From: Bacteroidaceae bacterium
GTDB taxonomy: Bacteria; Bacteroidota; Bacteroidia; Bacteroidales; Bacteroidaceae
Length of the DNA stretch: 36,124 nt
Reading direction: 5' to 3'
Assembly: GCA_024682395.1 (NCBI GenBank)
Contig: JAIKZH010000070.1
Coordinates: 1 to 36,124, forward strand
In this document: positions 18,277 to 26,215 of the stretch, one piece after another
How the letters are laid out: each line of letters starts with the position of its first letter
Numbering within the stretch: position 1 is the first letter of the stretch
The notes under the pieces: generated by a model
What the model saw: only the letters and a program-made list of their open reading frames with translations
The model's database searches: none
Told to the model about the DNA's origin: nothing
Translations under genes and position numbers: made by a program

Positions 18277-20694
18277 CTACAATTCAACAAGAATTCTGGC
18301 ATTCAATTGTCGTCCGGTCAGATAATTTGGTACGGCATATTGATTGTTTTGAATGTCTGTAACCCAATAGTATGAGTTTACGTTGTTGATGTCTAAGATG
18401 TTGAAGGCATCAACACCTAACCATATATCTTTGACTCCGAATTTTGTCTGTCGACGTGATGTTTCAGGCTTTAATAGACGATATGACATGCCTAAGTCAA
18501 CACGACGATAGCTTGACATACGGAAAACCTGTTTCTCGCGTCCAGTATGAGGTGGACCGAATGGCAAACCACTTGCATAGTGTCCTTTGACTGTAATCTT
18601 CCATCTGTCGGTGTTAGGAAAATAATCGCTGAAGAGCATAGAACAATTCAATAGTTGGTCTGTAGGGCGTGGTACAGACTTTCCGTGAATAGTCTCTTTG
18701 GTTGACATAATTCCGACACTTATCCATGATGAGGTATTAGGCACAAATTCGCCATATATCTTCATGTCGATACCAGCTGCATAACCTTTGGCGCAGTTTT
18801 CTCCATAATAAGATAGACGCACATTATCGACGTTGTATGGGTTGAGATTTGATAATGCTTTATAGTATATCTCACCGCTGGCTTTGAACGGACGGTTGTT
18901 TAATCTGAATTTGTATTCAGTTCCGAATAAGAAATGTATGGCTCTTTGTGATTTAATATCTTTATTTAAAGTAACCGATGCATTTCCATTTATATTAGTT
19001 GTGTCTTTTAACTCTTTATAGAATGGTGCCTGATAATATATACCTGTAGAAAATCTGAATGTCCAATCGTCATTCTTTGCAGGAATAAATGCAATAGTTG
19101 CTCTTGGTGAGAAAATTGTTTCTTTGTTGTAGTTCCAGTGGGCTAATCGTGCTCCATAGTTGAGGATAAGCGCACCTTCAGGATATTCTTTTCTCCATGT
19201 GTCTTGGATATATGCTTCGTAGCGAGAACTTTTAATATTGTTGTTTGACGATAGGTTGTAAATCAGACTCACTTTGTCGGAAGTGTGGGGGAGTGAGTAA
19301 CCGGCTGAGTCGCGCATTTCCCATTCTCTAACATTTTCTTTTACACTTTCACTCTTAGCCATAATGCCATATTGGATATCGTGAGTCAAGAATCTACTTC
19401 TACCAGACAACCCAATAGTCTTAACGGTTGCTGTAAGTCGGTTTCGTGCATGTTCCATATACTTTCCGATAGCCAGGCTCTCGTTATCTCCGCTGTTGTC
19501 GAGCCAATATTCACCATGAATATCGAATGTTTCGCGTTCTTGTGTTTGGAATGCCGACAAGTTAAGTGATAGCTCGTGATTCATGTTGATTTTGTGGTTC
19601 AAAGAGAATGCTCCGAAATATGTGTGGAATTGATCTTTCTCCCAACCGTCAAAATACACTTTGAATTCTTTTATGTCGTCTTGAGTTCCGAACTTAGTAT
19701 TTCTGTCGTGAGGAGTGAAATTATAATCGTTTCGTGCGATATTACCTATGAAGTCTAAAGTCCATTTCTTAGATGGTCTCCAACTGATATAAGTTTGATA
19801 ATCAAAGTCCTGTGGGTCATATTCACCTTGAGTGTCGGTAGTACCAAGCAGATTCTTTGTGGTTTTGTATCTAATTCCGTGTGTCATAGAGAATTTCTCA
19901 TTACCAATACCCATATATCCCGATGCTCCGAGAAGTGAAGCAGATGCAGAGGCTTCAAATTTCTCAACACGTTTATATGTGATGTCAAGCACAGATGCCA
20001 TCTTGTCGCCATATTTTGCGGCAAAACCACCAGCAGAGAATTGTATTCTTTCTACCATGTCGGGGTTGATAGCAGACAAACCTTCTTGTTGTCCTGAACG
20101 AATCAGCAATGGACGATATACCTCTGTGCCATTTATATACACTGAATTCTCATCGAATGAACCACCACGTACATTGTATTGATTAGATAGTTCGTTGTGA
20201 GTGGAAACTCCCGATTGAGTCGCAATAATCTGCTCTACACCGCCACCTGATGCATTACCCATGTGTTTTATGTCGTTTATGTTGACATCCTCCATGGCAT
20301 TTGTCTGACGACGAATTTCTTTGATCTCTACTTCGTTCAACTCATATCCAAGGTGGGGGAGGAGCACATTTAATGTAATGGTGTCGGTTGGTTCTTTTAA
20401 TGTTCGTTTACGTGTTTCATATCCTAACATAGAGAATGTTACGACAAGAGAATCGGCTGAATTACATGTTAAAGAATACTTACCTTGTAAATCGGTTGTA
20501 GTACTTGCCAATTGATCGTTAACATGTATGAGTGCAAATTCTACAGGTTTGTGATCATCATCGATGACACGTCCGCGAATAGTTACTTTATGTGAACTCT
20601 GTTCTGGAATCTGTTCGATGGTTTCTTGGGAATAAATTGTTCCGGAAGAAAAGATTATAAGTATGAATAATAGAAGATATTTTATTTTCAACAT
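18277..20694 (-). CDS. TonB-dependent receptor with carboxypeptidase-like N-terminal domain
   Basis: An 805-residue outer-membrane protein. A signal peptide (MLKIKYLLLFILIIFSSG, cleaved before QETI) is followed by a carboxypeptidase-regulatory-like beta-sandwich (about 37-115, GRVIDDDHKPVEFALIHVND), a TonB plug (about 130-225, with NVRGGSFDENSVYINGTEV) and a 22-strand-type barrel ending in an aromatic/hydrophobic strand (LNARILVEL). It is shorter than SusC-type receptors and has no SusD partner beside it, so uptake of a siderophore, cobalamin or peptide is as likely as glycans. It is transcribed towards the propeller remnant and diverges from 20903-22150. Confidence 0.9.
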   Translation of the reverse strand: MLKIKYLLLFILIIFSSGTIYSQETIEQIPEQSSHKVTIRGRVIDDDHKPVEFALIHVNDQLASTTTDLQGKYSLTCNSADSLVVTFSMLGYETRKRTLKEPTDTITLNVLLPHLGYELNEVEIKEIRRQTNAMEDVNINDIKHMGNASGGGVEQIIATQSGVSTHNELSNQYNVRGGSFDENSVYINGTEVYRPLLIRSGQQEGLSAINPDMVERIQFSAGGFAAKYGDKMASVLDITYKRVEKFEASASASLLGASGYMGIGNEKFSMTHGIRYKTTKNLLGTTDTQGEYDPQDFDYQTYISWRPSKKWTLDFIGNIARNDYNFTPHDRNTKFGTQDDIKEFKVYFDGWEKDQFHTYFGAFSLNHKINMNHELSLNLSAFQTQERETFDIHGEYWLDNSGDNESLAIGKYMEHARNRLTATVKTIGLSGRSRFLTHDIQYGIMAKSESVKENVREWEMRDSAGYSLPHTSDKVSLIYNLSSNNNIKSSRYEAYIQDTWRKEYPEGALILNYGARLAHWNYNKETIFSPRATIAFIPAKNDDWTFRFSTGIYYQAPFYKELKDTTNINGNASVTLNKDIKSQRAIHFLFGTEYKFRLNNRPFKASGEIYYKALSNLNPYNVDNVRLSYYGENCAKGYAAGIDMKIYGEFVPNTSSWISVGIMSTKETIHGKSVPRPTDQLLNCSMLFSDYFPNTDRWKITVKGHYASGLPFGPPHTGREKQVFRMSSYRRVDLGMSYRLLKPETSRRQTKFGVKDIWLGVDAFNILDINNVNSYYWVTDIQNNQYAVPNYLTGRQLNARILVEL

Positions 20695-20815
20695 TACCGT
20701 ATTATTGTCAATTTGTTGTTACACCACCATGTGGCGGCTCTTATAAATATAATATATACAACGTAAAAGAATATGTTTTATTGTATTATTACATATAAAA
20801 ATTATGAATAATGTG

Positions 20816-20843
20816 TTGTGTTGATAAAAAAGTTGTATCTTTG
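20816..20843 (+). promoter_or_regulatory. Bacteroidota-type promoter for the 20903 gene
   Basis: TATCTTTG at 20836-20843 matches TAnnTTTG exactly, and TTG at 20816-20818 lies 17 bases before it. The predicted start site is 50-60 bases upstream of the ATG at 20903. Confidence 0.6.
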
Positions 20844-20902
20844 CCAAAAGTTGAATTATGTTTATTATAGATTTATACCAAATAAAGTAGCTTAAGATTA
20901 AT

Positions 20903-22150
20903 ATGAGGAACATACTTTTTGCATTGATAATGTTATCGTCTGTAGCATCTAAGGCACAGTCGATGTTCCATTTTACTGATAGTGCTAAAATGACTTCATT
21001 TACAGCTCATTATGAAGTGGCATTCCCTATGTTGACGGGAACTAAACAGTTTATGGATGCTTATCATTTGTGGTTGGCAGCCGACCTTAACAATGGCGAT
21101 AAGACATATTCGTTTAAGAGCAATGGCATGGACTATAAGAAAATGGCGAAATTCTATCGTGACACATTCTTTAGTCAGGCAGAAGATGTAGGATATGGGT
21201 ATGGATGGGAATCAAAAATTAATTTGCTTGAGGATAATTCGGCTTTCGTAACCCTTGAAGAAGCGGGATATGATTATCGTGGAGGTGCACATGGATTATC
21301 TACCGATTGTGGAGTTACTATTTCGCGCGATGGCACCGTTATGAAATGGGACGATTGGTTTGCTCAGAAAGCCCCTTTGAGTAGAATGATTGCAGATGCT
21401 GTCACAAAACAATATTTTCAAGGTGATGGAACTCATGTGAATAATTTTCTTCAAGGTGAGAATACTACTATAAGTATGATGCCATTACCCAATATGGCTC
21501 CGTGGTTGAAGGGCGACAACCTTGTGTTTATGTATGCACCATATGAAATGGGTGCGTATGCTTTAGGTATGCCTCGCTGTGAGATACCGATATCTCGTCT
21601 TTATCCATACATGACGACAAAGGCAAAGATGTTAATAAAAAATAGTGAAGGAAAACGCAAATCTTCTAAAAAACTGAAAGTCATAAAGATTATATCATCG
21701 TTGGATTATCTATCTGCAAGTCAAGGCAATACATATTCGCCAATGAATATGTTCGATGGTGATAAGTCAACTTGTTGGGCGCATCGCATAAAGAATGACT
21801 CGGAGATAAATGGCGACAAGCCTTTTGGACTGAATTTGCAGATGAACTATTCCAGAATAGATAAGATTGTTATACATAACGGATATTCAAAGAATCAGAG
21901 TGTATATCAGAATAATTCTCGCCCTAAACGCATATACTTTGCCAACAAGGTGCCTAAAGATTCTGATGATTACACTTGTAGGTTCCTTACATATGATTTG
22001 CAGGATAAGATGCAGCCACAGACTTTGATTGTGCTGAATAGTACTCTTGAGAAATCATCATGCTTATTCCTTGGTATAGAAGAAATATATAAAGGGGCAA
22101 AGTGGAACGATCTATGTATATCTGAAATAGAGATATGGGGAGTGGAATAA
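20903..22150 (+). CDS. Exported protein with DUF3298/RsiV-like domain and discoidin-like C-terminus
   Basis: A 415-residue protein with a signal peptide ending near SKAQS (residue 19). The first half has GYDYRGGAHGLS followed by WDDWF and a later FMYAPYEMGAYALG region, the pattern of DUF3298/RsiV-like extracytoplasmic domains (a fold also seen in lysozyme-sensing anti-sigma factors). From about residue 262 a second domain (SSLDYLSAS, FDGDKSTCWAH, LFLGIEEIYKG, ISEIEIWG) resembles the discoidin-like glycan-binding module called NADase-type in databases. The pair suggests binding of cell-wall or host glycans. The next gene starts 44 bases downstream, so co-transcription with dnaJ-like is possible. 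Confidence 0.7.
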   Translation: MRNILFALIMLSSVASKAQSMFHFTDSAKMTSFTAHYEVAFPMLTGTKQFMDAYHLWLAADLNNGDKTYSFKSNGMDYKKMAKFYRDTFFSQAEDVGYGYGWESKINLLEDNSAFVTLEEAGYDYRGGAHGLSTDCGVTISRDGTVMKWDDWFAQKAPLSRMIADAVTKQYFQGDGTHVNNFLQGENTTISMMPLPNMAPWLKGDNLVFMYAPYEMGAYALGMPRCEIPISRLYPYMTTKAKMLIKNSEGKRKSSKKLKVIKIISSLDYLSASQGNTYSPMNMFDGDKSTCWAHRIKNDSEINGDKPFGLNLQMNYSRIDKIVIHNGYSKNQSVYQNNSRPKRIYFANKVPKDSDDYTCRFLTYDLQDKMQPQTLIVLNSTLEKSSCLFLGIEEIYKGAKWNDLCISEIEIWGVE

Positions 22151-22194
22151 TGTTGGCACGCTTTTTGTTGACTTATAGATAAAAAAGTAGAATT

Positions 22195-22911
22195 ATGTCA
22201 AAATTTATCGATTATTACAAAATTTTAGGAGTCAGCAAAGATATTCCACAAAGTGAGATTAAAGCTGCATATCGTAAGCGTTCAAAGCAGTTTCATCCCG
22301 ACTTGCACCCTGACGATCCAAAAGCCAAGGCTAAGTTCCAAATGCTTAACGAGGCCTACGATGTCTTGAGTGACCCAGATAAACGTGCACGATACGATCA
22401 GTATGGCGCACAATGGAATAGTATGGGGGGCGGAAATGGACAAAATGGCGCATATGGTGGCAATCCGTTTGGCGGCGGTTTTAATCCGTTTGGCGGACAA
22501 ACAGGAGGAGATCCTTTCGGACAAGGATTCGAGTTTAATTTCGGTAGCGGAGGCTTCTCTGATTTCTTCTCAGAATTGTTTAGCGGTATAAAAAACAAAA
22601 GGTCAACACGTCGTGCAAGTTCTGCTAATCCTTTTGGTAGTCAACCTCCGACAGAAAGTCAGGCAGCCATTACCATAGACATGTATCAAGCTCTCTTGGG
22701 CGATGAGATAGTCATAACAGTTGAAAACGAACGCTTGAAGATGAAAATCAAACCGGGTACACAACCAGGAACAAAAATGCGTCTGAAAGGCAAAGGAACT
22801 ATGCTTCCAAATGGTACTCGAGGTGATTTGATCTTGACTCTGAATGTGGCCTTACCTAAAAATCTGACAGAACGTCAGAAACAGCTATTAAACGAAATGC
22901 GAGGACAATAA
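22195..22911 (+). CDS. J-domain co-chaperone (CbpA-like, without zinc finger)
   Basis: A 238-residue protein. Residues 1-70 form a J domain with the HPD motif at 34-36 (QFHPDLHP), which stimulates the ATPase of DnaK. A Gly/Phe/Asn-rich linker (about 78-125) has repeated NPFGGG units. A single beta-rich substrate-binding domain follows (about 155-238, with GTQPGTKMRLKGKG). The cysteine-rich zinc domain of DnaJ is absent and the protein is shorter than E. coli CbpA, with only one evident C-terminal domain. It is the first gene of a close run with cinA-like, glycosyltransferase-like and MBL genes. Confidence 0.88.
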   Translation: MSKFIDYYKILGVSKDIPQSEIKAAYRKRSKQFHPDLHPDDPKAKAKFQMLNEAYDVLSDPDKRARYDQYGAQWNSMGGGNGQNGAYGGNPFGGGFNPFGGQTGGDPFGQGFEFNFGSGGFSDFFSELFSGIKNKRSTRRASSANPFGSQPPTESQAAITIDMYQALLGDEIVITVENERLKMKIKPGTQPGTKMRLKGKGTMLPNGTRGDLILTLNVALPKNLTERQKQLLNEMRGQ

Positions 22912-22932
22912 ACACCAATACCACATGATTTT

Positions 22933-23424
22933 ATGAATCAGAAATTGCAAACCGAAAAATTGGGTGACATACTTAGGAAAGTCAAACTGACAATATCTAC
23001 TGCTGAGAGTTGTACCGCCGGTGGGGTAGGTGCCGCAGTTGCCAGTGTCGATGGAGCTTCTGATTATTATGTAGGTGGTGCAATTTGTTATGCAACACGA
23101 CTGAAAGAGGAGTTGCTTGGTGTGTCTCATGACGTCATAAGCAGTTTTGGCGTTGTGAGTAAGGAAACTGCCTTAGCCATGAATGAAGGTATCAGAAACC
23201 TGACAAAATCAGATATCGCAATTTCTACAACGGGTTATGCCGGACAGAATGGAGGTGATGAGTTTGCAGAGAACGGAACAGTGTGGATCTGTGTGGCTGC
23301 AAATAATCACCAACCCTATTTACAAAAAATAATGGTCGAAAACGATCGTAAAACCAACCTGCAGGAAGTCGTTCGTACAGCAATAGATATGGCTGTAGAA
23401 TATGTGGGTCATCTACATGAATAA
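22933..23424 (+). CDS. pncC: CinA-family nicotinamide-nucleotide amidohydrolase (PncC-like)
   Basis: A 163-residue single-domain CinA C-terminal protein. Family motifs are present: STAESCTAGG with the serine and cysteine near the start, YVGGAICYAT, GVVSKETALAMNEG, and TGYAGQNGGDE replacing the usual GIAGPGGG. Characterised members deamidate nicotinamide mononucleotide to the acid form in pyridine-nucleotide salvage. The N-terminal molybdopterin-binding-like domain of full-length CinA is absent, as in E. coli PncC. It begins 21 bases after the J-domain gene. The symbol reflects family membership only. Confidence 0.85.
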   Translation: MNQKLQTEKLGDILRKVKLTISTAESCTAGGVGAAVASVDGASDYYVGGAICYATRLKEELLGVSHDVISSFGVVSKETALAMNEGIRNLTKSDIAISTTGYAGQNGGDEFAENGTVWICVAANNHQPYLQKIMVENDRKTNLQEVVRTAIDMAVEYVGHLHE

Positions 23425-23461
23425 AAACAATGTTGAATAAACAAAAAGCAGACATGATGTT

Positions 23462-24289
23462 ATGAGTAAAAAAATAGTATTGTCTCCTCTTGGAGGTTTA
23501 GCAAATAGAATGCGTAGTATTATGTCTGCATTAGCATTGGCTGAAAAGTGTGGAATGACCTTGGAGGTGTTTTGGATTCGTGACAAAGGCCTAAATTGTT
23601 GTTTCTCGGATTTGTTTTGTGTGGATAATCTTCCGTTCAAAGTAGCAGAACTTGGTCGAATGAACGGATTTAAATATAATGTTCCACGAAAACGCAATTT
23701 ATATATAACTAAGTTCTTCCAAAACACAAGATTCGAACAATGTTTGTATGAGAACGATGTCATACTTCTTAAAGACTCTCCAGATCAGTTGATAGACAGA
23801 GTTCGCGGTAAGAACACATTTATAGCTTCAGGCATATGTTTCTATCCGTCTGACGATATCGATACCAAATCATTGTTTATCCCTACTGACGAACTACAAT
23901 CAATGATTAATGCCCGATCTTATATGTTTAAAGGTTGCTATGTGGTTGGCGTTCATATCCGTAGAACAGATAATCTTGTCTCAATATCAGAAAGTCCACT
24001 TGAGGGTTTTATTGCCAAGATGAACGAATGGAATAAAACAAATCGTGATGTGTGTTTTTATTTGGCAACGGATGATTTAACAGTTAAGGCAACAATATCC
24101 GATATGTTTCTTGACAAAGTGTGCACATCGGGTTCAGAAGTGTCTCGCTCAACAGAAAATGGAATGAAAGAAGCTGTAGTAGAGATGTTTACATTAGCCA
24201 ATACTGATTATTTCATAGGTTCTTATTATAGCTCTTTTTCTGATTTGATTTTGTTGATGAACGGCAACGGGGAAATAATCCATAAATGA
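23462..24289 (+). CDS. Fucosyltransferase-like glycosyltransferase
   Basis: A 275-residue soluble protein. The N-terminus VLSPLGGLANRMRSIMSALALA resembles the nucleotide-sugar-binding start of fucosyltransferase-type enzymes. The central VVGVHIRRTDN is the conserved HxRRTD motif of GT11/GT23/O-fucosyltransferase-like proteins. The C-terminal FYLATDD and DYFIGSYYSSFSDLI complete the GT-B-like pattern. Acceptor and donor cannot be fixed from sequence. It ends one base before the start of the MBL gene, so the two are probably co-translated. Confidence 0.75.
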   Translation: MSKKIVLSPLGGLANRMRSIMSALALAEKCGMTLEVFWIRDKGLNCCFSDLFCVDNLPFKVAELGRMNGFKYNVPRKRNLYITKFFQNTRFEQCLYENDVILLKDSPDQLIDRVRGKNTFIASGICFYPSDDIDTKSLFIPTDELQSMINARSYMFKGCYVVGVHIRRTDNLVSISESPLEGFIAKMNEWNKTNRDVCFYLATDDLTVKATISDMFLDKVCTSGSEVSRSTENGMKEAVVEMFTLANTDYFIGSYYSSFSDLILLMNGNGEIIHK

Positions 24290-24290
24290 T

Positions 24291-25145
24291 ATGAAGATAT
24301 ATTCATTAGTCGATAATGTCAGCAATGGACAGTTAGCTGCTGAGCATGGATTGAGTCTGTTTATCAAACTCGATAACGGAACTAATGTCTTGTTTGATAT
24401 GGGACAAAGTGATTTATTTGCAGAAAATGCAGAACGCCTTGGACTAAATATTGCTGATGTCGATATAGCAGTTATATCTCATGGGCACTATGATCATGGA
24501 GGTGGTTTGGAAACATTCCTTAATATAAATTCAAAAGCACCTGTTTATGTTCATTCACAAGCCTTTGAACCACATTATTCATTAAAACCTGAAGGCCTGA
24601 AATATATAGGACTGAATCCCACAATCTTGTCTTCGGAATTAACTCGTGATAGATTAATGCTTACTCATAATCTAAGGATAATCAGTGAGGATATGATTCT
24701 GTTCTCAAATGTTGAAAAGACCATCTGTTTCTCGCCTGCCAACAGACTTTTATATGGTGCCGATAAAGTATCGAATGATGATTTTGTGCATGAACAAAAC
24801 CTCTTGATACGTGAAAATGGATGTTGGACTCTGTTTGCAGGCTGTGCTCATTGTGGAATGGTGAATATAGTGAAAAAAGCCATCGAAATCATAGGTCAAC
24901 CTCCAAAATATGTGTATGGAGGAATGCATCTGATGAAGAACGGATTAGATGCAGAATCAGAAAACGCCTTTATAAAAGATTTGTGTCAGCAACTTATGGA
25001 TATACCTGATACAGTGTATTATACGATGCATTGTACAGGAATGGATGCCTTTATGAAAATGAAAGAGTATATGAATGACAGAATAGAATACTTTAATACA
25101 ATAGGCGACTTTGTCGCAATTGATAATTATTTTCGTAGTCCCTGA
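24291..25145 (+). CDS. MBL-fold metallohydrolase (COG1237-like)
   Basis: A 284-residue metallo-beta-lactamase-fold protein. It has the metal-binding motif SHGHYDHGGG near residue 64, a further ligand region FAGCAHCGMVN, GGMHL, and the late TMHCTG histidine. The layout fits the COG1237 group, annotated as similar to dihydropterin-ribofuranosyl-aminobenzene phosphate synthase, although most bacterial members have unknown substrates. It begins one base after the previous stop codon and is followed by a hairpin with a T-run, so it ends the operon that starts at or before 22195. Confidence 0.85.
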   Translation: MKIYSLVDNVSNGQLAAEHGLSLFIKLDNGTNVLFDMGQSDLFAENAERLGLNIADVDIAVISHGHYDHGGGLETFLNINSKAPVYVHSQAFEPHYSLKPEGLKYIGLNPTILSSELTRDRLMLTHNLRIISEDMILFSNVEKTICFSPANRLLYGADKVSNDDFVHEQNLLIRENGCWTLFAGCAHCGMVNIVKKAIEIIGQPPKYVYGGMHLMKNGLDAESENAFIKDLCQQLMDIPDTVYYTMHCTGMDAFMKMKEYMNDRIEYFNTIGDFVAIDNYFRSP

Positions 25146-25240
25146 TGATATTGCTTTGCAATATTAATTCTTTTTTTTATGGCTAAAGCCAGAAATCTTG
25201 ACGAAGTTATAAAAAACTAATATTGCGCAGCAATATTCTC
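25141..25240. repeat. Paired dispersed intergenic repeat (inverted doublet)
   Basis: Bases 25141-25203, read on the minus strand, match 34743-34800 on the plus strand almost throughout: AAGATTT-TGGCTTTAGC, then an A-run, then TTAATATTGC and GCAATATCATCA. A second, partial plus-strand copy follows at once, with TATAAAAAACTAATATTGC and the 19-bp palindromic core (25218-25236) identical to 34776-34794. The doublet resembles the REP/BIME style of dispersed palindromes. Confidence 0.65.
25148..25178 (+). terminator. Intrinsic terminator after the MBL gene
   Basis: ATATTGC (25148-25154) and GCAATAT (25158-25164) form a 7-bp stem with a TTT loop, followed by TAATTC and eight Ts (25171-25178). It is also part of the dispersed repeat described at 25141-25240. 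Confidence 0.65.
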
Positions 25241-25573
25241 AGGTGCAGCGCTATTTTTCAAAAACCTACTTGTATGGAGTCAAAATCAAGGTTTTTTAAT
25301 AAAAATGTTTATTTTTTTGCATTTTTTTGCGAAAATATTTGGAAGTCTGTTTTTTTTTTTTTGTTTTGCATTCGATTTGTGTTTTGACACAATCAAACAA
25401 GTCTTTATGGTTTTGAATCATTGTTTTCTTTACCATAAGTCTTACCCAAAAGCTTAATCATGTCCCTGCGTTATAGCGTGAACCATGAGAAAAGTTAAAC
25501 ACCGACTATAAAGTCAACCCCTTGGCAAACTTCAACGTGAAAAATGCCAATCAAATCAGAAACAATTAAAAAA
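25241..25573. other. Non-coding spacer before NVEALA cassette 2
   Basis: This AT-rich spacer holds long T-runs (25340-25360) and a possible hairpin around TTTATGGT and ACCATAAG (about 25405-25440). A 16-base match to the start of the NVEALA-3 gene (ATGGAGTCAAAATCAA) lies at 25274. The frame opened there gives a short F-rich peptide without NVEALA features, so I do not call a gene. I see no tRNA and no clear TAnnTTTG promoter, although the cassette must be transcribed from somewhere here. Confidence 0.4.
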
Positions 25574-25635
25574 CATATTTTCGGAAATATGCCATTCTCA
25601 TTGTGCACAGAGGATGGGTACAGACCTTATAGGTC
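25574..25635 (+). promoter_or_regulatory. Hairpin-rich leader element upstream of NVEALA gene 2
   Basis: CATATTT (25574-25580) pairs with AAATATG (25585-25591). CCATTCTC (25592-25599) pairs with GAGGATGG (25610-25617) through eight pairs, one of them G-U. GACCT (25623-25627) pairs with AGGTC (25631-25635). The order and spacing match 169-230. The second and third stems differ in sequence between the copies but remain paired, which argues for RNA structure. It lies 44 bases before the start codon. Confidence 0.58.
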
Positions 25636-25679
25636 ATAAATAACTTTAATTTAAAAATCAAAACGAATAAGAACATTTT

Positions 25680-26105
25680 ATGAAAAAAACATTAAAAACT
25701 GCAATGTTCGCATTTGCGGTAGTTGCTGCAGGTTTGAGCGGCTATAAAGCATATGATGCTTATCAATTATCTAATATGTCGGAAACAGAACTCTTGTTGG
25801 CTGAGAATTTATCAGCGTTGAGTGAGAAAGTTGAAAATGGTACAGTTTATGTGGTTTTACAAAAGAAAACATGTTGGAGATATGATTCAACAGGGGAAAC
25901 TCGTACTTTAAGTGGCTCAAGTGGAATAATAACTCAAACTAAGTATGTAGCAAATAAGCATTATGTTGCGGCTAAATGTGGTCTTGTGGGTTACGAAGTC
26001 GCATATCAGTATCAATTATGTAAAGAAAATACTGCAAGAACTTGTGACCAAATATATGCAAGTGAAGATGAACTTGACCCAAAATACATTTGGGTTGATG
26101 ATTAA
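25680..26105 (+). CDS. NVEALA-family secreted precursor protein (copy 2)
   Basis: A 141-residue protein built like copy 1: MKKTLKT, a hydrophobic segment (MFAFAVVAAG), LSGYKAYDAY, then the motif in divergent form as ENLSALS. The mature-like part has four cysteines (KTCWRY, AAKCGL, QLCKEN, RTCDQI). The last two repeat the YQYQ-C-x8-C ending seen in copy 1, while the middle differs strongly. This fits a conserved leader joined to a variable secreted cargo. A hairpin separates it from the propeller gene 110 bases downstream. Function is unknown; export by the general pathway with retention or later cleavage is inferred. Confidence 0.82.
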   Translation: MKKTLKTAMFAFAVVAAGLSGYKAYDAYQLSNMSETELLLAENLSALSEKVENGTVYVVLQKKTCWRYDSTGETRTLSGSSGIITQTKYVANKHYVAAKCGLVGYEVAYQYQLCKENTARTCDQIYASEDELDPKYIWVDD

Positions 26106-26142
26106 GTTTATTCTTTAAAAGATTATATGAAAATGTAAATGT

Positions 26143-26186
26143 ATCAGACCTGAATATTTCTGATATTGTATTTATTTAGGTCTGAT
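26143..26186 (+). terminator. Inverted repeat between NVEALA gene 2 and propeller gene 2 (possible attenuator)
   Basis: ATCAGACCT (26143-26151) and AGGTCTGAT (26178-26186) form a perfect 9-bp stem with a 26-base loop and no strong T-run after it. It sits 37 bases after the NVEALA stop and 29 before the propeller start. Its position matches the repeat at 809-854, although the sequence is unrelated. Confidence 0.5.
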
Positions 26187-26215
26187 TATTAATTGTATTT
26201 ATTAAAGATATAAAA

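Noticed and set aside
25274..25390. A 38-codon frame beginning MESKS
   Set aside because: After the first five residues it is phenylalanine-rich low-complexity sequence from T-runs, without an NVEALA motif.
2064..25573. tRNA genes or CRISPR repeats in the larger gaps (2064-2427 and 25146-25573)
   Set aside because: No cloverleaf with a GTTCRA-type arm and no regularly spaced direct repeats could be seen.
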